Translations under genes and position numbers: made by a program
Notes under the pieces: model-generated
Databases searched by the model: none
The model's input: the letters and a program-made list of their open reading frames with translations, nothing else
Told to the model about the DNA's origin: nothing
Source of the DNA: Coffea arabica
Lineage: Eukaryota > Streptophyta > Magnoliopsida > Gentianales > Rubiaceae
Length of the DNA: 64,000 bases
Assembly (NCBI RefSeq): GCF_036785885.1
Contig: NC_092323.1
Span: 16,314,501 to 16,378,500 of the forward strand
Direction: 5' to 3'
In this document: in pieces, positions 49,348 to 61,700 of the stretch
How positions within the stretch are numbered: the stretch's first letter is position 1
How the letters are laid out: every line of letters starts with the position of its first letter

Positions 49348-50317
49348 AAACTTCCCCTGAAGTTTTTAATAATTACAAAGAGCTTCCCTCAATTTTTAGA
49401 AATTACACTTACCTCCCCTACTTTTATTGTTTATATAACAATATAAGTCCAACAAGTTAAATTTTCTTTCAAAAATCCTAAATTGCCCTTTAAACTAAGA
49501 AAGCAAAATATAGTATGGTTAATCATTTTCTTCCACATTTTGTACAAATCAACAAGCTTAATCCTTAACAACCATCCAAGTATAAGTTTCAAATCCAAAT
49601 AACCATTCAAAAAGATTCCAAATTGCATATATAGCAAAAAAAAAAAAAAACCTCATACAGACACATACCTCCTATTATCTGAATGCTTAAATATCTTTTC
49701 AATACAAGCTAATCTGATCTAGAACCACCATTACAAACTTCTTATGGTCTTAAAAATATTAATATTTCAAAAGTTGAGAATAAATTCCACCTCCACAATA
49801 AAATCATAACCAAAAATTTCCAATCCAATGAAAGAAATCCTTATGTAATTGTTGACATTTTATAAAAGTTTTTCATGACAACAAACAAAATATGACAAAT
49901 TTCGCACCTTTAGTTCTTCTTCCTATTTCAATCATCAATTTCATTATTTAGTTTGATATATAGTCTACTCTCTCTATTAATTTTATAATTTCAATTTGCT
50001 AATATCCACAAAACTGAAGATAACAAAAAAAAGCGTATAGCAGTATATTAACTACAAAAGAAAGGAGCGAAAGTAGACAAGAGATAAAAAGATAATTTTT
50101 TTGGATTTTGTAAATCTATTGCCTTAAATTTAGAATTGTCTACCAAGTGGAGGATAAAAAGATAATTTTTTTGGATTTTGTAAATCTATTGCCTTAAATT
50201 TAGAATTGTCTACCAAGTGGAGGGTATTATAGGTATTTTATTATGCCAAGGGAGGTAAGTGCAATTTCTTAAACTTGAGGGGAGCCAAGTGAAATTGTAA
50301 GAAACCTCAAGGGAGTT
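49348..50317. mobile_element. inverted-repeat DNA element, about 970 bp
   Basis: The left arm (AAACTTCCCCTGAAG ... ACACTTACCTCCCCT) is matched by the inverse of the right arm (AAACTCCCTTGAGG ... GCACTTACCTCCC) over roughly 70-75 bp with mismatches. It resembles the 19911-21160 element in design and wording. The element abuts the left border of the gene 5 duplication. I cannot assign a target duplication with confidence. Confidence 0.55.
50083..50222. repeat. tandem duplication of 70 bp
   Basis: 50083-50152 and 50153-50222 are identical head-to-tail copies, beginning GATAAAAAGATAATTTT and ending TACCAAGTGGAG. It lies inside the inverted-repeat element. Confidence 0.9.
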
Positions 50318-51233
50318 TATTAAGATTTATTAGTACTTTTATCTTTGACTATGTAATCTAAAATGTAACGGATTACGTTTAATTCAAGAAGAGTTGTATA
50401 CTGCAAAGAAGAAAAATGGTTAGTTTTTTAGGAGAATTAGATAATAAGTGCTTCTAAAATGTAAATATGTGAGTGGATGAAATGACTATGGTCTAGGATA
50501 AATACCAATTTACCTAATAAATACAAAATTGAACACTAACCCTTTTTTTTTTTTTGGGTGAAACTTTTCTTCCATGTTATCAGCAATATGTGATAAGTTG
50601 TAAACCAGCCTTTTGATATTCGTGAACTGTAGTCTTCTGGTTTCTAATGGTTTATTATAGTAGTCTGCGGAAGTGGGGTTGCATGAACCATAATATATAT
50701 AAGTCTTTACAAGTTCTCAATGTATGTAAAGATTAGATTGGAAATGCATGAAATTAACTCTTCTTCTTCTCCTTTTCATGGTAAAATAAGAGGGTATCCA
50801 TTGAGTCTCACTAAAACCCAAGTTAAAAATAAAATCAATACTAATATAATATAGTAGTCATAATTATATTAATAATGATCATAACAATAATAATATGAAT
50901 AATAAAATGAAGAAAAATCAGCTGTGAATAATTATACTAATACTTATCATAACAATGGAAAAAGTAAGACTAGCTCGTTCGAATTTTATTAGCTAAAAAT
51001 CAATCAATTTGCATTGATTGCGTGAAACACATGGGAATAGCATATCACAGTTGTATCGAATAATCACTTTAACTTATGTTACATCATATCATTAATCAGA
51101 AACAAGATAGATAACAAGAAAGAAAAAGTGCAAAAGTGCATATAAATGCTATTCCCATTAATGAGAATCCCTAATTGTATAAAGTGCATATAAAAGCTAT
51201 TCCCATTAATCAGAGTCACTTGTTGTATGCTTC

Positions 51234-51240
51234 TATAAAT
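51234..51240 (+). promoter_or_regulatory. TATA box of gene 5
   Basis: TATAAAT lies 79 bp before the start codon at 51313, in the same context as in gene 3. Confidence 0.7.
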
Positions 51241-51312
51241 ACTACTGCTAATTAATGCTTAGAGCACCATTGTTGTTTCACTTCCTCTATTACAAAAAGT
51301 CACGGTCAAAGG

Positions 51313-54300
51313 ATGACGAAAGTTTCAGGTTAGACCAAAAAAATACATGTTTTTTTGGTTCCCTCATTTTATTCTACATAAGTGCTCAGTTGTGATATTT
51401 TGTTCACTTATGATTAGCATAAAAGTCATGCTGTTTTCCATTTACCCCATTTGGTTTTTCTTTTTCTTTTTTTTTTCCTATTTCCTATTTTTCCTCTTTT
51501 CTTTCCATTGGAATTGTAAGCAGCCAAAGAGGTGCAAAGTCATATTTCTGAATTGAGTGACTTTTCTACTTATGACTTAAAATTTCCATTGTTAAAATGG
51601 CCAATTTCACTCTTAACAATAGAACTGATCTGTTCTCTAATATTTATTTCTGAACGATTTGATGCGTGTGTATTCATATACTACGTTAAATTGTAATTTA
51701 GGTGTTTTAATAGTTATTCTGAGACATCCATTAGAATTTTTTTAATACAAATTATGGGCACCCATTTAAAAAATCTTGTAATGTTGAGTCCGTGGAATCT
51801 CTTTTGTTAACCAAACAAGTGATAAAGTTCCTTTTTCTTTACCTCATTTTACTTCACTTTTCCGCCAAACAAACAGAACCTTTTGGTAACTATAGGAATA
51901 TGAAGCTTTGCCTAAACCGTACCGCCAGGAGTGGGACGTGGGTCTGTAACTACATTTTGGGGGCCTGCACCATACATTGTGAGGCCTTCAATGTCTCTGC
52001 ATGGCCACTCATCGGTTTGATTTACAGTGAAATATCACCATGCATTCCTTAATTAGATGTAGAATCACGGAAGAGTCAAAATGAGTAGTTGAGGCTAATT
52101 CTTGAAAGGACGATCAGTCGAACTCACAGCTCTTTCTTGGAATCCATTGTGGCAAACAGTAACAGGGACTTTAGTATATTAGTCTAGCAGTATTTCTTGA
52201 CTTTTCCATAGTCCATAATTCCAAATGGCCAAAATAAAGAAGAAATCTGAAGGGATTGTGAGGTTGTTTAATCAGTTAATGAAGTTCAGGACGAATGCCT
52301 TCATTTATTTCATGACGAATTGAGAAGGAAATTTGGTTCTGGTTGGTTATTTCATCTTACCGCTTGGTTTCAAGATCTCTAGCTTTGGTTGGTATGCTTC
52401 TGAACAGTGACCTAATTTTGCATTTTTTTTGGTTTTCGGGTAGGTCTAATTTTGCATTTTCAAAGCTGCGTCTTGCGTTTTCTGATTATTGTTCCAACAG
52501 ATAACCATACCATCTTACGAAAGCAAATTCGTATACATCACTTTTTATGTGTTTTCTTTCTGTGGAAATGCCCTTTTTGAGCCCTTCTAGCACAGCCTCC
52601 AAAAGTGCTCTAATGTCCTCCAATTTGAGACACAGTTTAAGCTAAAGGGACCAATTCTAGTTGCTTTTTGACTAGGGTTAATACCACTTTGTTCCCTCAA
52701 ACTTTGGACGATTACCCACTTCAGTCCTTAAACTTCAAAATGGGATATTTAAGTCCCTAAACTTATAAATACCTCCCACTTAAGGAAAATTATTAACAAA
52801 TCGTGAATGCCGTTGGTGGTCAAAGTGTCCCATTTTATAAGGGTTTAGGGATTTAAGTGTCACATTTTATAAGTTTAGGGACTTAAGTGGAAGGTATTTA
52901 TAAGTTTAGAGACTTAAGTGTCTCATTTTGAAGTTTAGAGACTGAAGTGGGTAATCGTCCAAAGTTTGGGGGGACAAAGTGAAATTAACCCTTTTGACTA
53001 ATAGGAATAAACTTGTTGGTTATCTATGTTGGTTGTAACTTTCGGTAACAGTGTCTAATTGAAATTGTGCATCCGCCTTTATATCTTGGACATTGGCATC
53101 CATTAAGATTATGCATCTAAGCAGGAGATGATGGAATTGGGAGAGCAGCAATCGGAATTGTTCCTGAGGAGCTCACTGAGGAGAACTATGAGGAATGGAA
53201 AAGATGCTTGGAACATTATTTGGTTGGTCATGGCCTGTGGGGTGTTGTTTCTGGAGAGGAGAAAGATCCTATAAACGATGAGAGACGAGAATATGGAGAA
53301 GAAAAGAACCAAGAACATGAGGAATGGAAGAAGAAGAATGCATTGGCCTTACATGCCATCCAACTTTCGTGTGGACCAGGCACATATGTTAAACTTAAGG
53401 AAGCTCACACTTCTGCGGAAGTTGCATGGAAGCATTTGGTGGAAAGACTGAAGCCCCACAGAATATGGGCGGAAGGTGATCCTGAAGATGAAAGCAGCCG
53501 TGTTGAAGAAGAAGGTAACTCTCGATCATGTTGCTATGAAATGTTTACGGTTTCACATATAATTTTAGAAGTCAATTCGATAAGTATTTTGAAGGACACT
53601 ATGGTTCATTCGATCAGTATTTTGAATCACGTGGTATCAGGAGCAAAGTTATCATTCAGCGATTGCAGGTTTTCTTTATGTTTTTACTTATTCCATTTGA
53701 TTAGTTTTCTTTTGCTCATTTAGCAAGCAATTCTTCACTAGGGAATTTTGCTGTACGTTACTTCAAATAAAACTCCAATTCATCTGTGCTAGCTCTGCTG
53801 TGCCAAACAATGGCGGAGACTTCAGAGTTGGGAGGCCTAATTTTCCAAAAGAGTAATTAGAATATATCTTCCACATCTGGAATATTCATTTAGTCATTGC
53901 TTAATATCCAATGACAATATTACTTTTTCTGTTTCTCTGGACTTCTTGAAAAGTTTATACTCATTCAGATTTCAATTGTGCCTTCTGCGAGCTCATTAAT
54001 TATGATAGATGACCATATTAGAGATATTATTCGAAACAAATTCTAATGTTTCCAGGACCAAAAGAGTACGTTCGCTATGGGCCCTTGTACATAGCAATTG
54101 CAACAGGCGATTTTGATCGCACAAAAAGTCTGCTTGATCAAGATCCAGACGCTGTTAGGGCCATAATTACATCACATGGAGAAACTCCACTTCCATTTGC
54201 CATTCTAATTGGACAAATGAAAATCGCAAAGGAACTGTTGAGGAGAATGGAACAAGCAGACTTGGAAATGATTAATGACTATGGATGCACAGCTCTTACT

Positions 54301-57300
54301 TTTGCTGCAATCAGTGGTGAAAAAAAGTTGGCAAGGGCAATCGTGGAAAAAAATGGTAGTCTACTTAGCAAGGAAAATAAACTTGATGATGGGCAGATTC
54401 CTGTCATCGTGGCTGCTTTGTATGGTCAAAAGCATATGGTTAATTATCTATACTCTGTGACACCAAAGGAGTTATTTAGTCCAGAGGTGGGTAAGGATGG
54501 AGCTACGCTGATTAATTCCCTGATTAGAGCAGAAATGTATGGTAAGATTGTGGATGTAAGAGGCAATATACCAATCTGCATCAGATCCTTCTTCAATATA
54601 TGTGCCCCTAACCTAACTCCTTTTGATTGCTACAGATGTTGCTTCAATGCTACTTCAACAATATCCAAAACTTGGTGTTACCCCAGATAAGAATGGTTAC
54701 TATGCTCTCCAGTTACTGGCTCACAAGCCATCTGCATTTCCTAGTGGAACCAAACTTGTTTTCTGGAAAAGATGGATCCATTCATGTTAGTGTCCTTTTT
54801 CCAGTTCTACTTTACTTTTACATCAAATTTCAGGGTAAATGTTTTAATAATGATCACTGACTTGTATATAACGAAGAACAATATTATGCTCTCTGATTCA
54901 GTGATAAGGAAAACAATCTAAGAACAATAGCCATTGTGCATTTTTTTCTTACTTTCTATGAATTTTAATTATCATGTCCGTATGAAATTTGAATTTTTAT
55001 TTTCATGTCAGTATAAAATTTTTCAATAACAAGAATACCAACCTGCCGCAGATAGTAATTGTGTACTAGTGTTGGAGAATGCTACTTATACTCTGTAGCT
55101 ATGCCCCAGGTTTAATGGGACATTCTCCATGGAGGAGTCTAACAGATTCTGCTAAAGGTGATCAGACGACAAAAGCAAGCATGATTGGAGACCACAGCAT
55201 TGAGATTCATCATTCTAGTGATGGTGAAACGAATTTGACAGGAAATCGAGGCCTACAGATTACTAGCTTTGGTATGTCAAATATCAAATTTCGTCTTCCA
55301 AAATTCCTTCTGTTGCAAAACATTTTTGGGTTAGGAATCTTCTCCCTAGCTTTTCTTTTTTCTCTCAATTTTTGCTGTAGCTAGATGACAAAATGGAGTG
55401 CGTTATATTTCACAACGGATATTCTGTCCTACTCTCTATTGCACTTTTTATTATATTGCTATTTTTTATTTATAAATATCATATTTTAGTTTTTTTTTAT
55501 TTTCTTAAGATCCAATAACTTGTCATCGCTACAGCAAGATCCATAAAATAGTATTAATTTTCTATATTATATTCTGATAGTGTATACACCGTCAATTTCA
55601 AACTGTACTTAATCCCAAATTTTTGGGCCGATGGACCTGGGACCAATCCGCCCCATTCACAGCCCTTTGTGTGTTTGAATTGGGCTATCTATGATTTGGG
55701 AGAAGCCAGAGGGAAGTTCAAGTTTAATAAGATTGAGTCCAACATTTTGGAGCCTTTTCCAGTAAGAATAAAAGATTGTTAAAATAAAAGAAGAAAACAG
55801 ACTAAAAAAAAAAAAGATAAAAGATTATGTCCTTTTAAGGATAAGAACGAGGGATTTTTCGTTCACATGTGTGCATAAATACGACTGCTAAACTTAAGGA
55901 TTCTTATGGGTTTCACTTTTTTAAGGCAAAGCCATTGTTCTCAGCCACTAAAATTACCTCGGTAAGTAGGCAAAGCTATAGTTCTTAGCTCTTCTTAACT
56001 TAAGGATTCTTATGAGTTTCACCTTGATTTAGAAGAAAACAGAAGAAATTGAGAAAAGGTTTGAGAAAGAAGAAAAAATGAAAGAAATTGGTAAATTTTA
56101 TAAACAGTTGTTAACTGTCTCCTATCCTTACCATCTTTCTCTGCGCTTTTCATTCTTTGCACATTCCAATAGGCATTATTCCTATCATATGTCTGTCCAC
56201 AAGTTTGTCTGTCTAGTTCTGTTCTTTTACAGTGTCAGTATCAAGTGATAATGCCACCTTTTTAACTCTTTTTTTTTTTTTTTTCTGTTTAACTCATTTG
56301 GCACTTCCTTCATATGCACTAAGCAGGCATGCAAGTTTCTATCTCTGAAGACATATAATGCTAGTTTCATGTCTGTTTAGTTGTGAAGAGGCTCTTTAGT
56401 CGAGTTTTAACAATGTTTTAGTTGCCCTTACGCTGTTGTGCAACTAATAAACTGCTAGACTTCTGTTTTATTCCCTTTGATCTCACATTTTTCCATCTCA
56501 TTAATTTAATTCATCCTATGTGTATCTGTTTTCTTGCAGTACTGAAGGTTTTGCATGGACTCGGTTGGAGCATATTAAGTTGCCTCGGTTTGTGTCATGA
56601 CAGGAAAGTGATTCATAAAGATGCCAATGAACTCCTGACCCTCATATTTAAGGAAATCGAGACATTGAGCATGAAAGACCTTGAAGAGATGGATATCATG
56701 AAAATTTTATACGATGCGATTGAGCAAGGAATCATTGAGTTCGTTGATAAAATTTTCAAATATAGGACTGGAATCCTATATAAAAGAGACGAAAAGGGCA
56801 GAACAATTTTTTCACATGCAATTGTGCTTCGCCAAGATAAAATTTATAGCTTTTTAAATGCCCTGGGAACAAGAAAGAGCATACTAGCACGTAGGCATGA
56901 TTTTTTCGGAAACAATTTGCTACATTTAGCAGCCAAGCTGTCTCCATTGTCTCGACTTGACAAGATTTCTGGAGCAGCTCTTCAAATGCAAAGGGAAATA
57001 CGATGGTTTAAGGTAAGCAATTTAATTCAAAGTCAATTCTTAGGCATATGTTTTTGTTTTCATGTCTCATGAAACTACAAGAATTTTGGCTTTTATGATG
57101 CTGCAAAAAATGTATGCGGCACAATTTCAATGTTGCAAATGTACTTGTGGCAGGCATCTAATAGCGGCATTTATAGGTGTCGTAAAGAGAGCCAAACTAT
57201 CTCTGTGTTGCAACTCATGTCACTGTGTCATGAAATAGAGACATAACAGCTGCAAGATTTTTTATTTACTTGTATTGTCCTAGTGAGAGATTGTTCCTGA

Positions 57301-57965
57301 CGTGAATTAGTTTGCAGGAAGTTGAGAGTATTGTGCAACCAAGGATGAAGGAAGAACGTAATGCCTATAATAAAACACCTTCTGAACTCTTTACTGAAGA
57401 GCATAAGGTGTTGGCTAAGGAGGGAGAAAGATGGATGAAAAATACGGCAGGTTCAAGTATGATTGTGGGAACTCTCATCGCTGCAGTCATGTTTACAACA
57501 GCTTTCACAGTTCCGGGTGGCAATGATAATAAAACAGGGCTCCCTGTCATGCTAGAAACTCAACAGAAAGCATTTTTGATTTTTATGGCATCAAATGCAC
57601 TGTCGATGTTCACTTCTTCAACATCAATTCTAATGTTCTTGGGGATTCTCACTGCACGTTATGCTGAAGGAGATTTTCTCAAGTCCTTGCCCACAAAGCT
57701 AATATTTGGAATCACATGCTTGTTCGTCTCGATAGTCACCATGATGGCATCATTTGGTACTGCTCTCTATCTGATGCTGATCAAACAAGTAGCTTGGATT
57801 TCCTACCCAATCATAGTTTTCTCTGTTGTTCCAATAGCTCTTTACTCATTGTTGCAATTCCCTCTTCTGGTTGAGATGATCAGTCGCCCTTACGGACATG
57901 GCATCTTCGAAAAACCTAAAAAGAAGCTCTATAGTTTTGAAACCGACACTACTACCAGCATCTGA
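51313..57965 (+). CDS. gene 5: gag-like/ankyrin-repeat/PGG-domain membrane protein
   Basis: Proposed exons: 51313-51328, 53125-53514, 54056-54541, 54636-54785, 55110-55271, 56540-57012, 57318-57965; 774 codons plus stop. The MTKVS micro-exon matches genes 2 and 3. The gag-like exon (LTEENYEEW, LWGVVSG) is 390 nt as in its sisters. The ankyrin exon reads PLYIAIATGD, ETPLPFAILIGQ (an unusual Pro in place of the normal ALHFA pattern) and CTALTFAAISG. The PGG exon has TVPGGN and four hydrophobic spans. Intron 3 is 94 nt because of four extra bases before the acceptor, so here retention would shift the frame and stop early, unlike in genes 2-4. No other disabling change is visible. A family role in membrane signalling or defence is inferred, not shown. 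Confidence 0.85.
52675..52991. mobile_element. Mutator-type MITE, 317 bp, with empty site in gene 3
   Basis: The ends are GGGTTAATACCACTTTG and, inverted, GGGTTAATTTCACTTTG; the inverted similarity extends about 70 bp or more (CGATTACCCACTTCAGTC on both arms). The perfect 9-bp duplication TTTTGACTA is at 52666-52674 and 52992-53000. At the corresponding place in intron 1 of gene 3 (about 28222) the sequence reads GCTTTTTGACTAATAGG with a single copy, so this insertion postdates the duplication of genes 3 and 5. Confidence 0.9.
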
Positions 57966-58037
57966 TCTCCATTCTGCTGCGTATCATGACATTCTGTATT
58001 TCACTTCCAGTAGTTTGCTTCAAGAAGTTGTTTTTTA

Positions 58038-58043
58038 AATAAA
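58038..58043 (+). terminator. possible poly(A) signal of gene 5
   Basis: AATAAA lies about 75 bp after the stop. The downstream AATAAA used as the likely signal in genes 2-4 has changed to GATAAG here (CTATCGATAAGTC), so the poly(A) site may differ. Confidence 0.35.
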
Positions 58044-58874
58044 TAATCCTTCAGTGTAATGTTTTAAATAGATCTTGTAGGCAACATCTAGTTGTTTTGA
58101 CTCTTTTGTTTTGTTTCCAGCTTGTGCCCATCTTGAGCCCAAATTCTACAGATTCCTTTGATTCTGTGGATTCCTTGAGCTATCGATAAGTCATGCCTAT
58201 GGATTGCTTTTGATTGTTTGCCACATCAAATTCTACCTAACATTGAGTGTGGACACTATTTTAATTGGCTTTGCCGGGTTCTCTTATTCACTAGTAATGG
58301 ATCACGTGCACGCTTTCAACGTGAATATGATGCTTTTAGATTTTTTCTTAAAGTTTTTAGAAAATCACTTGTTTTGAAGGAATAAATGTAATTGAGATAA
58401 AAAAAAATATATGTTTCTGAACTTAGTTTGTCATAAGTAACCAACACAATTGCACAAGTAATAAAGCATTCTTTGTCCCCAGAGCATTTTTATTTTGTAA
58501 TAGTATCAATATTTTAGTTTTTTTTTATTACATTTGGATAACCTAAATGTTCTCTTTTATGTCTTTTTAGTTAAAATTTTTTACTTTTTGAAAAATTTAT
58601 TGTTCCCCTTTGAGTTATTCTATGAATTTTTTGTTAGATTTAACGAGTTTTCTAGTTTTTTTTTCGCTAATAGTGGATTGTAAAATGATCTATAGTGCTA
58701 TTGTAGTTATAATAGTATTTAAATATATTGAAATTCCATTGTTCGAGTTTAACTAGCTTAACTTTGAAGAGAAATATTTTGATTCGGTGAAACTTATTTG
58801 TATTTCTCATTGATGATATACTTTATGATTATAGAGTTTATATGATTAAAGATTGCAAGATACTAAGATTATTT

Positions 58875-59860
58875 AGTGTTGGTGCTATCGGGAGCAGCAG
58901 GAGGAGGATCTGGACCATGTATTTTGCTTAGGGGAGGGGGCAAGATTAGTTTGGCGTCACTTTGAGATTCGTGCCGGGGAAATGGAGGGGGTGCACACGA
59001 TATGTCACCTGGTGTGGTTTTGGTGGTTAAGGAGAGGGAATAATATGTTTTTGAAGTTCTTGTATAGGATTCTCCCGTCGGTGATTTGCTGGGAATTGTG
59101 GACGGCAAGGAATAGGAGAGTGTTTGAAGGACAGAGGCTGCGGATCAGGGAGTTGATCAATCGGATCGTCCAATGTTTGATTGAGATCTTTCAAGCACAG
59201 TTCCCAGGATTGCGGTGGTCGAAAGCTTCGTGGGAAGGGTTCCTGGGCGAGGTAGCTAGCCGGAAAGCGAGGTTGACCATTCAACCTATGCAATGGGGGT
59301 CACCGCAGGGTGGGTGGAAGTTGAATTCATATGGGTGTTCTCGAGAGAACTCGGGTTTGAGTGGAGGGGGTGGGCTGGTGCGGGATTGTCATGGGGACTT
59401 TGTATTTGGGTACTCAGAGTACTTTGGTACACTGACCAATCTGCAGGCTGAGTTGCGAGCGCTCCTGTTGGGGGTCAAGTACTGTATTGACCGAGGGTAT
59501 TTGGATTTACATTTGGAAGCAGATTCACGTATACTGATTCGGATCGTTCAAGGGGCTTGTGCGTGTCCATGGGAGTTGCAAAGGGAGCTGGACGAGTTGC
59601 TTGTGTTTAAACAGCATTTACAAACGATCTCGCACTATTTCAGGGAAGCGAACTCGCCGGTAGATCGCCTGGCAAATGTTGGTGCCAACTCGGAGATAGG
59701 ACAGCTGTTTCACAGATTCGCTGAGCTCCCGCGACCGGTCAGGGGGGATGTCCGAATGGATAAGTTGGGTTTCCCATCATTTCATAGAAGGGTGGTTGGT
59801 TATGGGTGACATAGTGTACCCATGTTTTCCACTTAATAAAATTTTCTAGTAAAAAAAAAC
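58875..59860 (+). mobile_element. 5'-truncated LINE (non-LTR retrotransposon) 3' end
   Basis: An open frame through 59809 begins in the zinc-binding region that follows LINE reverse transcriptase (EEDLDHVFC, WRHFE, ICWELWTARNRRVFEG). It then enters a plant LINE-type RNase H domain (GWKLNSYGCSREN, LQAELRALLLGVKYC, LEADSRIL, REANSPVDRLAN). The first catalytic Asp expected in the KLNxDG motif is Tyr here; the Glu and two later Asp are present. The frame is followed by TTAATAAAATTTTCTAGT and a poly-A run near 59850, as expected for a LINE tail. Base composition (G-rich, little A) contrasts strongly with the surroundings. The reverse transcriptase core and ORF1 are absent, so it is a dead fragment. 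Confidence 0.8.
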
Positions 59861-60090
59861 AAAAAAGTACTCTTTGAAATTGGATATTTTATAGAAAAAT
59901 AAAATTTTTTGTTTAGTTCACCATAACTTAAAGGATGTTTCACTTTTGTAACTATCACTACAATTGTTCTGGATCTCTACAACCAACACCAATTACCAAA
60001 TATGAGTAAAATTCATCAATTAATGCAATATTTGACCGAAATCAAGGGGTAAACAATCATAAATTAAATGGCAAAAATGCAATCTATCAT

Positions 60091-60140
60091 TAGGGTAATA
60101 GATAATAGATAGATAATAGAGAGATAGGTAGATAGATTAT
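60091..60140. repeat. GATA-type microsatellite
   Basis: An imperfect run of ATAG/GATA units between the LINE remnant and the duplicated 3' block. Confidence 0.75.
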
Positions 60141-60450
60141 ATAGTGTTAGCAAATGCAGCTAAGATGGGATTCCTTAGCATCATTGTTGGTTGTGCTATG
60201 AGGATAAACCTTGAATCAAATCTAACATAGTGTTCTTGATATGAGTAAATGATATAGCTGTAGGTATTATAATCATATTTTTTTTGGGTAATGTCTAAAA
60301 TATCTTTCACTTATTTGATAACAGAAATAACTCGACAAAATCCAAAGTGATTATGGTGTTCTCTTTAATTAATTGATCACTTTTTGATTTAAAAGAATTT
60401 AGTGAAGTCCTAAATCATTTTAATGTTCCCTATCAATAATTGTTTACCAT
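60140..60450. repeat. duplicated 3' flanking block shared with gene 2
   Basis: Sequence starting TAGTGTTAGCAAATGCA and running past GTGTTCTTGATATGAGTAAATG matches 24333-24505 and then 25130 onward downstream of gene 2, lacking the hAT-like insertion found there. It lies about 2.2 kb downstream of gene 5. Confidence 0.65.
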
Positions 60451-61700
60451 ACTTATGATGAGGACGTCAAACCACGTTATATCAAGAAAAAACTGAAAAT
60501 CTTTTGTGTTTCTTTCTTTCTTTCATGTTTTTAGAGACAACAAGCAATGACAATAGGTAATATTTTTCGAATTTTTGAGAAGCAAACAAATAACAAGAAA
60601 ATAAGAGTAACTTGGTTATTTTCAGATTTTACTTCCAAAAATGATTTCACATCATCTCATTCATTATTGTTATTTTTTTAGTGTAAGTGGAGGGTTTGAA
60701 TCCGAGGGATCTCTTATTTATACTTTCTCCCCCCGAACTATCCAATGCACTTCTCCCCTCCCCCGGCCACATTATCTCATTTATGATTTTCCCCTTGGGT
60801 GAAAAATTTGTACTACGCCGTGCAAACAAAAGTCTCATTAAAAATCAATCGACAAATCAATATAAAAAGTCATGTAGAACAATCTTCCAAAGATGAAGGA
60901 GAGCAGTATACCACATGATACCATTGTCCAAGACTTGGAGGCAATTGAAGTGTACAAAGTGAAATTAACCCTAAATTATATATGCCGACCAGCAACTCGA
61001 CAGCATCAGCGGAGGTGTCAAATCCCAACAACCTCCAGCAGTTCCTTCCCTGAAACTGTGATTTCAGAGGAAAAATATAGAGTAACCGAGAGTGACTTTT
61101 ATCTATCTATTCCTTATGTAACATCTCAAGGTAAACTACAACTTCTGGTGGAATCCCTACATGCCCTCCTAATTGTAAACATTTTAAAGTTTCATTTGTT
61201 AAAATTTTCCCATGTTAAAAATTTCTATAGAAACTTTTATCTGCCTAGGAGCCCTCGTTGAGCCGAAAAAACTTAGTAATAACATGCATTTAATAGCCTG
61301 TGCCATTATTTCATCAGTTCATTATCATTTTTTCTTTGCGGCATGGGAGGGACTTGAAGCCTTAGAAAAGAGAAGGACTTTAACAATGGAAGACTAAGTA
61401 AATTGAGTGACTTCTGAGTTACCTGATTATTGTCCTTACCTGATTATTGTTCTTGCCAACTAAGCTAATTTTAGGACGTGGAGTACCTTTTACCATAATA
61501 TGTGTTGAATACCCTTATAATATATTTTTCTTTTTTTTTCTTCAAATTTAACACAGAATTTTTTGGACTTTTCTTCTTGGCAAGTTCTTGTGGAAGGAAA
61601 TTACATGGTTTCACCTCCTTTATCCAATATGTCAACTTAAGAATGTTAATATTACATATATAAGGCAACAGGTGAATTTTTCAGTTCTTTGTAAACAATC
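60450..61700. other. intergenic, no gene recognised
   Basis: An open frame at 60893-61261 (122 codons) shows no family motif and no repeated or conserved partner elsewhere in the window. Otherwise AT-rich spacer. Confidence 0.4.

Larger units (their letters stand above)
50318..58660. repeat. segmental duplication unit containing gene 5
   Basis: This is the counterpart of 25705-34640, with the same order of flank, promoter, gene and 3' flank. It carries the 317-bp MITE at 52675 that the other copy lacks. Confidence 0.7.

Noticed and set aside
60893-61261. 122-codon open frame downstream of gene 5
   Set aside because: No family motif, no homologous partner in the window and no nearby promoter or splice support; may be chance.
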